Source: Spirochaetales bacterium (GTDB lineage: Bacteria; Spirochaetota; Spirochaetia; DSM-27196; SKKC01). From it: 9,759 nt of DNA. The notes beneath the pieces are model-generated. The model did no database searches and was not told the DNA's origin. It saw only the letters and a program-made list of their open reading frames with translations. The DNA lies in NCBI GenBank assembly GCA_007126865.1, contig SLAN01000062.1:1-9759 (forward strand), written 5' to 3'. Made by a program: the position numbers and the translations under genes. Of the stretch, positions 4,927 through 9,759 are shown piece after piece (position 1 is the first letter of the stretch; every line of letters starts with the position of its first letter).

Positions 4927-6635
4927 CACCCCTGCTCCTTCTTCTGCAGCTTCGCCCACGTGTCCTTCAGCGCCACCGTTCGGTTGAACGCCGGAGCGCC
5001 GGCCGTGCTGTCGAGCGAGTCGACGCAGAAATAGCCGTGCCGGAGAAACTGGAACCGGTCTCCCGGCTCGGCGCTCGCCAGCGACGGTTCACACATCGCC
5101 GACTCATAGATCACCAGGCTGTTCACATTGAAGTTGTCGATCCAGCGCTCGCCCGATTCCTCATCGACATCGGTCGGATCGATAGCGGTGAACATGTTGT
5201 CGTACACCCGCACCGGCGCGTTCAGCACGTGGGCGGCGCTCACCCAGTGCAGCGTCCCTTTGACCTTCCGCCCATCGGGCGTGCCGCCGCCGCGGCTCTC
5301 CGGATCGTACGTGCAGCGAAGCTCGACGATCTCACCGGTATCGTCGCGCACGACCTCCCGGCACGTAATGTAGTAGGCGTGCTTCAGCCGCACCTCGCGG
5401 CCCGGCGCAAGCCGAAAAAACTTCTTCGGCGGGTCCTCCATGAAGTCACCGCGCTCGATGTAGAGCTCGCGAGAGAACGGAACTCTCCGCGTACCGGCCG
5501 ATTCGTCCTCGGGGTTGTTCACCGCCTCCATCTCCTCGACCTCTCCTTCCGGGTAGTTCTCGATAACCACCTTCAGCGGGTCGAGCACGACCATGACCCG
5601 GTTCGCGCTGCGATTGAGCTCTTCGCGCAGACAGTACTCGAGCATGCTGAGATCGATGGTGCTCTCGGTCTTCGAAACACCGACGCGCCTCAGAAACTCG
5701 CGAATCGCGCTCGGCGTGTAGCCGCGCCGCCTGAGTCCGCGGAGGGTCGGCATCCGCGGGTCGTCCCAGCCGGATACGTAGCCGCCTTCCACAAGCTCCC
5801 GAAGCTTGCGCTTGCTCATGACCGTGTAGGTGAGGTTCAGCGGCGCAAACTCGATCTGCTGCGGATGATGAACCTCGAGCGCATCGAGAAACCAGTCGTA
5901 GAGCGGACGATGATTCTCGAATTCGACGGTGCACAGCGAGTGGGTGACCCCTTCGATCGAGTCGCTCTGCCCGTGCGCCCAGTCGTAAGTCGGATAGATG
6001 CACCACGTGTCGCCGGTGCGGTGGTGGTGCGCGAAACGTATACGGTACATGGTCGGGTCGCGCATGTTGATGTTCGGATGCGCCATGTCGATCTTCGCAC
6101 GAAGGACACACCGCCCCTCGGAAAGCTCGCCTGCGCGCATGCGCCGGAAGAGGTCGAGATTCTCCTCGGAACTCCGGTCGCGGTACGGGCTGTTGCGCCC
6201 GGGTTCGGTCGGCGTCCCGCGGTACTCGCGAATCTCGTCGGCGCTCAGCTCATCCACATATGCAAGCCCCTTCTTGATGAGCTGCTCCGCGAACTCATAC
6301 AGCGTCTCGAAGTAGTCGCTCGCAAAGTACTCGTGCTCACCCCAGTCGAATCCCAGCCAGCGGATGTCGTCTTTTATTGCGTCGACGTACTCGACATCCT
6401 CCCGATCGGGATTCGTATCATCGAAGCGAAGCGAACAGCGACCTCCGTACTCGCGTGCGATGCTGAAGTCGAGGTTGATCGCCTTTGCATGCCCGATGTG
6501 GAGGTACCCGTTCGGCTCCGGCGGGAAGCGCGTCTGCACGCGCCCGGCGAAACGGCCGGTTTCGTTATCGTGTTCCACCCATTGCCGGATGAAGTCGAGA
6601 CCGCCGGTCGCACTCTCGCGGTTTGAGTCACCCAT
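4926..6635 (-). CDS. glnS: Glutaminyl-tRNA synthetase
   Basis: The product is 569 aa, close to the E. coli enzyme (about 554). It charges tRNA-Gln directly with glutamine in the cytoplasm. The class I signatures are present: [20 protein letters not shown] at residues 36-55, containing HIGH at 46-49, and VMSKR at 272-276 in the KMSKS position. The stretch [12 protein letters not shown] at 69-80 and [20 protein letters not shown] around 211-230 are typical of GlnRS rather than GluRS. The C-terminal beta-barrel anticodon domain ends in a standard way ([17 protein letters not shown]). The ATG at 6635 follows AGGAG by 8 nt; the frame extends 15 codons further up but without support. The promoter is at 6671-6700, and hisI follows with a 1-bp overlap. 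Possession of glnS suggests that the indirect GatCAB route is not needed for Gln-tRNA here. Confidence 0.97.
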   Translation of the reverse strand: MGDSNRESATGGLDFIRQWVEHDNETGRFAGRVQTRFPPEPNGYLHIGHAKAINLDFSIAREYGGRCSLRFDDTNPDREDVEYVDAIKDDIRWLGFDWGEHEYFASDYFETLYEFAEQLIKKGLAYVDELSADEIREYRGTPTEPGRNSPYRDRSSEENLDLFRRMRAGELSEGRCVLRAKIDMAHPNINMRDPTMYRIRFAHHHRTGDTWCIYPTYDWAHGQSDSIEGVTHSLCTVEFENHRPLYDWFLDALEVHHPQQIEFAPLNLTYTVMSKRKLRELVEGGYVSGWDDPRMPTLRGLRRRGYTPSAIREFLRRVGVSKTESTIDLSMLEYCLREELNRSANRVMVVLDPLKVVIENYPEGEVEEMEAVNNPEDESAGTRRVPFSRELYIERGDFMEDPPKKFFRLAPGREVRLKHAYYITCREVVRDDTGEIVELRCTYDPESRGGGTPDGRKVKGTLHWVSAAHVLNAPVRVYDNMFTAIDPTDVDEESGERWIDNFNVNSLVIYESAMCEPSLASAEPGDRFQFLRHGYFCVDSLDSTAGAPAFNRTVALKDTWAKLQKKEQG

Positions 6636-6670
6636 CTTGAAAACTCCTGTTACGCTTCGGTAGAGCGCCG

Positions 6671-6700
6671 ATCGTAGCACGGAGCGGCACGGCGATTCAA
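6671..6700 (-). promoter_or_regulatory. glnS-hisI promoter
   Basis: On the minus strand TTGAAT (6700-6695), an 18-bp spacer and TACGAT (6676-6671) form a good promoter in the 87-bp gap after yjbQ. The expected transcript starts near 6664, with a leader of about 29 nt containing AGGAG. Unlike several other genes here, this leader has room for a normal ribosome-binding site. Confidence 0.6.
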
Positions 6701-6722
6701 AGCGACTGCGGCGTCGACGGTG

Positions 6723-7145
6723 CTACTCGCCGATGGCCGTGGCCACAATTCTCCGCGATCCACCACGATTGCGATGCTCGCAGAGATAGACGCCCTGCCA
6801 GGTCCCCAGGTTCAGCCTTCCGCCGGTTATCGGGACGGTCACCGAGGCGCCGACAAGCGACGACTTCACGTGGGCCGGCATATCGTCGGAACCTTCGAGC
6901 GTATGCACGTAGTACGGCTCGTTCTCCGGAACCAGCCGATCGAAGATCTGAGCGAAATCGGTGCGGACGTCCGGGTCCGCGCTTTCGTTGAGCGTGAGTC
7001 CGGCCGAAGTATGCTGGATGATGATGTGGCAGATTCCGGTCGTAATCCCGCGGAAATCTCCGATTTTCCTCGCGATTTCGTCGGTTACGAGGTGAAATCC
7101 GCGCGGCTTCGCACCGAGCGAAAAGCTCCACTGCTCTACTCTCAT
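6723..7145 (-). CDS. yjbQ: YjbQ / UPF0047 family protein
   Basis: The product is 140 aa, full length for the family. The strongly conserved core is all present: IIIQHTSAGLTLNESADPDV at residues 41-60, PENEPYYVHTLEGSDDMPAH at 73-92, KSSLVGASVTVPITGGRLNL at 94-113 and GTWQGVYLCEHRNRGGSR at 114-131. The conserved histidines are likely metal or phosphate ligands. Family members are cytoplasmic trimers. Some complement thiamine-phosphate synthase mutants weakly, hence the label secondary thiamine-phosphate synthase, but the physiological role is unsettled. The ATG at 7145 has AAGG 7 nt before it. It diverges from the YpdA-like gene over a 53-bp gap and lies upstream of glnS on the same strand. A weak promoter, TTTCGA-17-GATACA on the minus strand, may serve it. 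Confidence 0.93.
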   Translation of the reverse strand: MRVEQWSFSLGAKPRGFHLVTDEIARKIGDFRGITTGICHIIIQHTSAGLTLNESADPDVRTDFAQIFDRLVPENEPYYVHTLEGSDDMPAHVKSSLVGASVTVPITGGRLNLGTWQGVYLCEHRNRGGSRRIVATAIGE

Positions 7146-7154
7146 TGTTTCGCC

Positions 7155-7183
7155 TTTCCATTCCTGTATCGAGTCGGTATGCT
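7155..7183 (+). promoter_or_regulatory. Promoter of the YpdA-like gene
   Basis: TTTCCA (7155-7160), a 17-bp spacer and TATGCT (7178-7183) match sigma70 hexamers at four positions each. The predicted leader before the ATG at 7199 is about 9 nt and has no clear Shine-Dalgarno. The same 53-bp gap must also hold the divergent yjbQ promoter, so the two genes may compete for polymerase. Confidence 0.4.
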
Positions 7184-7198
7184 GCTATCGAAAGCAAT

Positions 7199-8254
7199 AT
7201 GGACAGCGAAGTCATCTTAATTGGAGCCGGGCCGATCGGAATAGAGGTCGCGGCGGGGTTGAAGAGTACCGGCGTCGATTACCTGCACATCGAGGCGGGA
7301 CAGCTGGCGGACACGATTACGAAGTGGCCCCGACATGCCCGCTTCTTCAGCTCCCCGGAACGGTGTGCGATCGCCGGAGTACCGGTGCAGACCTTCGATC
7401 AGGAACAGCTCATCGGTGAGGTGTACCTGGCCTATCTGCGGAACGTGGTCGAGATATACGACCTGCAGATTAAGTTTTACGAGCGTGCGACATCGCTTCG
7501 CCGAACGCAGGAGGCCTTCACGGTCGAGTCGATGAGCCGAACGGGACCGAGACGGTACACCGCGCGCTCGGTAGTGCTCGCCACAGGCGACATGAATGCA
7601 CCGAACCGCCTCGGGATACCGGGGGAAGACCTGCCGCACGTCAGCCACCGTTTCGATGAACCGCACCGCTACTTCCGCCAGAAACTGTTCGTCGTCGGCG
7701 GACGAAACTCAGCGCTCGAGGCGGCGCTCCGCTGTTTTCGCGCCGGTGCGGAGGTCAGTCTCAGCTATCGCCGCGCGGCGCTTGAAAGGGAGCGCACGAA
7801 CTCCCGGCTGCACCTCGAGCTTTCGATTCTCACCGGCAAAGAGTACATCGGTTTCTACCCGTCGACCGTTCCGGCGGAGATTCGCGATAGCTCCGTTGTT
7901 CTCAAAAGCACGCTCAACGAACAGGAGTTCAGCGAAGTCGACGCCGATTTCGTACTTCTGCTTACCGGCTTCCGCGGCGACATTTCGTTACTCCGCGAAG
8001 CCGGAGCGGCGTTCGACGGAACCGTCCCGAGGATCGACATGAACACTATGCAGACGAGCGTTTCCGGTCTCTACGTTGCCGGTACGGCGATCTCGGGCGA
8101 CCAGAATGCGTACAAGGTGTTCGTGGCTACCGCACACGATCACGCTCCGAAAATCGTGAAATCGCTCACCGGCCGCGACGATGCACCGCACGGAACGATC
8201 GGCAGCCGGCGCTATCCGTTCTCCATCGACGACATAAGGCCGAAAGACAGCTGA
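7199..8254 (+). CDS. ypdA: YpdA-like FAD-dependent NAD(P)H thiol-disulfide oxidoreductase
   Basis: The product is 351 aa. A FAD-binding Rossmann motif ILIGAGPIGIEVA lies at residues 6-18, and a second dinucleotide motif FVVGGRNSALEAA at 164-176. ATGD at 128-131 and the C-terminal FAD contact VAGTAISGDQNA at 293-304 complete a two-dinucleotide flavoprotein. ARFFSSPERCAIAGVPV around 47-63 matches the YpdA family, which in Firmicutes reduces bacillithiol disulfide. The CxxC redox pair of thioredoxin reductases is absent, as in YpdA. The start at 7199 places the Rossmann motif five residues from the N-terminus, as is normal; the upstream open frame is not supported. It is divergent from yjbQ. Whether this host makes bacillithiol is unknown, so the thiol substrate is an inference. 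Confidence 0.83.
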   Translation: MDSEVILIGAGPIGIEVAAGLKSTGVDYLHIEAGQLADTITKWPRHARFFSSPERCAIAGVPVQTFDQEQLIGEVYLAYLRNVVEIYDLQIKFYERATSLRRTQEAFTVESMSRTGPRRYTARSVVLATGDMNAPNRLGIPGEDLPHVSHRFDEPHRYFRQKLFVVGGRNSALEAALRCFRAGAEVSLSYRRAALERERTNSRLHLELSILTGKEYIGFYPSTVPAEIRDSSVVLKSTLNEQEFSEVDADFVLLLTGFRGDISLLREAGAAFDGTVPRIDMNTMQTSVSGLYVAGTAISGDQNAYKVFVATAHDHAPKIVKSLTGRDDAPHGTIGSRRYPFSIDDIRPKDS

Positions 8255-8266
8255 ACCGACGCTCAT

Positions 8267-8360
8267 GGCGCCGGCCCTCATGACGCCGGGCTTTATAGCG
8301 CCGACCGCGTGGCGCCCTCCCTCCATGGCGCCTCCCCACGGCGCCTTCCCCCACGGCGCC
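8267..8360. repeat. Tandem array of seven ~15-bp GGCGCC-centred units
   Basis: The hexamer GGCGCC or a one-base variant recurs at 8267, 8282 (GACGCC), 8297 (AGCGCC), 8311, 8327, 8340 and 8355, with steps of 15, 15, 14, 16, 13 and 15 bp. The flanks are similar in most units: CAT, CAC or TAT just before, and CC-rich after. It starts 12 bp beyond the stop of the YpdA-like gene. GGCGCC is itself palindromic, so units could pair with one another in RNA; CCGGC...GCCGG followed by CTTTAT at its left end might also stop transcription. The steps vary by 1-3 bp, so the array is probably not coding. The 8361-8447 stretch after it shows nothing recognisable. Confidence 0.75.
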
Positions 8361-8447
8361 GAACGGTCCAACGCTGGTGGCGTGCTGTGTCGGCTCACGG
8401 TGCGCCGCCGGAGATCCGGTAGCCGCCCGAACGCCTCGTAACCACTC

Positions 8448-8496
8448 TTGACATTCGTGGTTTCCTCCTTGACGAGGTCTTAACACGATCTTGACA
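8448..8496 (+). promoter_or_regulatory. Pho-box-like 11-bp direct repeats before the transglutaminase gene
   Basis: TTGACG (8469-8474), TTAACA (8480-8485) and TTGACA (8491-8496) are direct repeats with exact 11-bp period (each preceded by C). A fourth copy, TTGACA at 8448-8453, lies 21 bp further up. Hexamers repeated every 11 bp on one face of the helix are the usual target of OmpR/PhoB-type response regulators. PhoP and PhoB boxes of Bacillus, Streptomyces and cyanobacteria are the closest designs I know. The last copy could instead act as a -35 element, but I see no good -10 box: TAACGC at 8515-8520 is weak. Confidence 0.55.
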
Positions 8497-8525
8497 CTAT
8501 TCGCGCACGGGGAGTAACGCAATAG

Positions 8526-9254
8526 ATGAGCAGACATACGAAACGCACCGTCCGCCTTCGACTTTTCGCGCTCTCCTTCTTTGCAGCATGGGTTCTGTTC
8601 ACGCTCTATCCGGACCCTACCGATCTCGTGAAAAGCGTCTTTCGTGTCTTTCGCCCCCCGATTAACGCTTCTCTCGCGGCCGCGTTCGAGCAGCAATTTG
8701 TCGGTCTCGAAGAAGCGCACGCGATCGACGCGAAGGTGCAATCGGAGTTTCCGTATCAGTACGACTGGGTCACTTACAACCTGCCCTGGTACTTCCCCAC
8801 GGTTGACGAAGCGTTCGCCAACATGGCCGGTGACTGTAAGACACGCCTCGTCGTTCTCGCCTCCGTACTCGAATCGCGCGGAATCCCGTATTCAATCTCC
8901 GTATCCCCGACCCACATCTGGGTGGAATACGAGGGCAAACGGGCAAACCGGATCGAGAACGCGGAAGTTGCACTGTTCAGCTCCGCCGGCGACGGGATGC
9001 TCGCGATACCTGCCCACTTCGAGTGGCGGCGATCGTTCGACAGTTTCTGGACGGCGTTCTGGACGTACATGCCGAACGATCGGAAGCTTTTGCTGGGCGC
9101 AGGGTTGGTCTTGACAATAGTTCTTCTCGCGCTCGCAGGAGTGACGCCGGCCGATATCGGCGGCCGACCGGCGGTGCGCGAGCGGGCATATCTCGATCCC
9201 GTCACAACCGGCTCGGTTCTCCGCCGGCTTCAGGCACCCGTGACTCCCGAGTAG
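8526..9254 (+). CDS. Membrane-anchored transglutaminase-like cysteine protein
   Basis: The product is 242 aa. A basic N-terminus and a hydrophobic stretch at residues 11-28 (LRLFALSFFAAWVLFTLY) give a signal anchor, and a second hydrophobic helix lies at 187-206. The intervening domain would be outside the cytoplasmic membrane. That domain has the transglutaminase/protease core: AGDCKTRLVVLASVLESRGI at 101-120 with Cys104, THIWVEYEG at 129-137 with His130, and ENA at 144-146 as a plausible third residue. Such domains cleave or cross-link peptides, or act as inactive scaffolds; the substrate is unknown. The C-terminal 36 residues are cytoplasmic and basic. GGGGAG lies 11 nt before the ATG. The array of TTGACA-type repeats upstream suggests regulated expression, perhaps envelope- or phosphate-related, and a hairpin terminator follows. 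Confidence 0.78.
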   Translation: MSRHTKRTVRLRLFALSFFAAWVLFTLYPDPTDLVKSVFRVFRPPINASLAAAFEQQFVGLEEAHAIDAKVQSEFPYQYDWVTYNLPWYFPTVDEAFANMAGDCKTRLVVLASVLESRGIPYSISVSPTHIWVEYEGKRANRIENAEVALFSSAGDGMLAIPAHFEWRRSFDSFWTAFWTYMPNDRKLLLGAGLVLTIVLLALAGVTPADIGGRPAVRERAYLDPVTTGSVLRRLQAPVTPE

Positions 9255-9273
9255 GGCGGTGTCGTGCAATTTG

Positions 9274-9294
9274 AACGATCCCGAGGCTCGTTTT
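9274..9294 (+). terminator. Probable intrinsic terminator of the transglutaminase gene
   Basis: AACGA (9274-9278) pairs with TCGTT (9288-9292). One T-C mismatch, CC/GG pairs and a CGA loop complete the hairpin, and TTTT (9291-9294) runs out of its right arm. It begins 20 bp after the stop codon at 9254 and lies before the citrate synthase promoter, the expected place for it. Confidence 0.5.
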
Positions 9295-9318
9295 GCCCGT
9301 ACGTCACGTTCCGGCTCC

Positions 9319-9348
9319 TCGGCAACCGCCGTCCGACCGTGATATAGT
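9319..9348 (+). promoter_or_regulatory. Citrate synthase promoter
   Basis: TATAGT (9343-9348) is a good -10 box, identical to the one before trmJ. The -35 candidate TCGGCA (9319-9324), 18 bp upstream, matches the consensus at four of six positions. The expected start near 9355 gives a leader of about 48 nt. Confidence 0.5.
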
Positions 9349-9357
9349 TCGGTATTT

Positions 9358-9374
9358 CCGGGAGTAACCCCCGG
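9358..9374 (+). other. 5' leader hairpin of the citrate synthase mRNA
   Basis: CCGGG (9358-9362), a 7-nt loop AGTAACC and CCCGG (9370-9374) form a perfect 5-bp GC stem that would lie within about 3 nt of the predicted 5' end of the message. It is upstream of and does not cover the Shine-Dalgarno GGAGGG (9390-9395). A 5'-terminal hairpin of this kind can protect mRNA from 5'-dependent decay. Confidence 0.4.
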
Positions 9375-9402
9375 CCGCTCGTTTTCTCTGGAGGGATTTG
9401 CA

Positions 9403-9759
9403 ATGGGACAGACAAATGGGGCGCACGACAGTCGGGAGCTCGAACAGGTTCGACAGCTGATCCTGGATGCGAAAGAGAAGGCGTACCGCGAGACCGACAT
9501 GGAGCCGGAGCCGGAACTGACGCATTCGGTAGATTGGCCGGTTACGTGCACGGTCGGCCCCGGACTCGAAGGAGCTATCGCCGCGGAGACCAGGATCGGC
9601 TATGTGAACGGAACGAAGGGCTCACTCATCTATCGCGGCTACGACATCTTCGATCTGTGCGCAGAATCGACTTTCGAGGAGACCTCTTACCTGCTGTTGC
9701 ACGGATACCTTCCGAACAAATCGGAGTTGGAGAAGTTCGAGAACCTTCTGCGACGAAAG
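9403..9759 (+). CDS. gltA: Citrate synthase, N-terminal part (runs off right edge)
   Basis: These are the first 119 codons. PGLEGAIAAETRIGYVNGTK at residues 53-72 and GSLIYRGYDIFDLCAEST at 73-90, then TSYLLLHGYLP at 94-104, are the highly conserved opening of the citrate synthase large domain. The enzyme condenses acetyl-CoA with oxaloacetate at the head of the TCA cycle. The catalytic histidines and aspartate are beyond the edge, so 2-methylcitrate synthase activity cannot be ruled out. The N-terminal extension of about 50 mostly charged residues before the GLEG motif is longer than in the short archaeal-type enzymes. The ATG at 9403 follows GGAGGG by 7 nt, a strong site. It has its own promoter and a leader hairpin. 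Confidence 0.94.
   Translation, partial: MGQTNGAHDSRELEQVRQLILDAKEKAYRETDMEPEPELTHSVDWPVTCTVGPGLEGAIAAETRIGYVNGTKGSLIYRGYDIFDLCAESTFEETSYLLLHGYLPNKSELEKFENLLRRK

Noticed and set aside
4927..4959. Earlier GTG start for hisI inside glnS
   Set aside because: The ATG at 4926 has AAGGAG at good spacing and the TGATG overlap; the GTG has neither.
4354..5034. An Arg/Ala-rich open frame opposite hisI
   Set aside because: It is a shadow of the low-complexity hisI linker and the HisI core, with no supported start or domain.
5037..6626. A 529-codon open frame on the plus strand
   Set aside because: It lies wholly opposite glnS, whose HIGH and KMSKS-type motifs are unmistakable. Long antisense frames are expected in GC-rich DNA.
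6636..6680. Fifteen extra codons at the start of glnS
   Set aside because: They would include the predicted -10 box of the glnS promoter. The ATG at 6635 has AGGAG 8 nt upstream and fits the family length.
7988..8398. Minus-strand open frame across the GGCGCC array, giving an Ala/Gly/Met-rich repeat peptide
   Set aside because: The steps between units are not multiples of three, the frame runs into the antisense of the YpdA-like gene, and no ribosome-binding site is seen.
8255..8525. A CRISPR array
   Set aside because: The repeats are about 6-10 bp with a 15-bp period, far too short and close for CRISPR repeats and spacers, and there are no cas genes.
8510..9368. GGGAGTAAC occurring before both the transglutaminase and citrate synthase genes
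   Set aside because: In one case it is part of a Shine-Dalgarno region and in the other the loop of a hairpin. A similar word at the end of trmJ suggests chance.

Overview
The window is GC-rich bacterial chromosome, densely packed, with ordinary housekeeping and DNA-damage genes and no sign of phage, transposon, CRISPR or RNA genes. The combination of a lexA-imuA-imuB mutagenesis cassette, a bacterial glutaminyl-tRNA synthetase, TrmJ, a THUMP-domain RNA methyltransferase and a YpdA-type flavoprotein does not fix the phylum. A free-living, high-GC spirochaete or a similar deep-branching Gram-negative lineage is only a guess. Promoters look sigma70-like, and several lie unusually close to their start codons.

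Layout. (1) Positions 1-1872, minus strand: lexA, then imuA, then the first 123 codons of imuB, which runs off the left edge. lexA and imuA each have their own promoter, with a 14-bp palindrome in the spacer that I read as the LexA operator. (2) 1935-2718, plus: trmJ, diverging from lexA. (3) 2669-3820, minus: a THUMP/UPF0020 RNA methyltransferase that meets trmJ tail to tail with a 50-bp coding overlap. (4) 3834-4243, plus: a small thioredoxin-fold protein with a CEDC site and a possible terminator. (5) 7145 down to 4231, minus: yjbQ, then glnS, then hisI. glnS and hisI share the A of TGATG, and HisI carries a disordered N-terminal extension of about 100 residues. (6) 7155-8254, plus: a YpdA-like FAD/NAD(P)H oxidoreductase diverging from yjbQ. 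(7) 8255-8525: a non-coding stretch with a tandem array of seven ~15-bp GGCGCC units, then a direct-repeat array (TTGACA-type, 11-bp period) resembling a Pho box. (8) 8526-9254, plus: a membrane-anchored transglutaminase-like protein with a probable terminator. (9) 9319-9759, plus: promoter, 5' leader hairpin and the first 119 codons of citrate synthase, which runs off the right edge.

How the genes fit together. The left block is a self-regulating SOS unit. LexA should repress both itself and the translesion-mutagenesis genes imuA and imuB, and a DnaE2-type polymerase would be expected beyond the left edge. The most notable regulatory feature is that the lexA and imuA -10 boxes sit only 6-7 bp before the ATG. 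Both SOS messages would therefore be leaderless, and the operator CAGACA-NN-TGTCTG looks like a variant of the Gram-positive CGAACNNNNGTTCG box. The middle genes are translation and tRNA-modification functions plus one histidine-pathway enzyme. The right part has thiol/flavin redox, an envelope protein with a probable two-component-type control region, and the TCA cycle entry enzyme.
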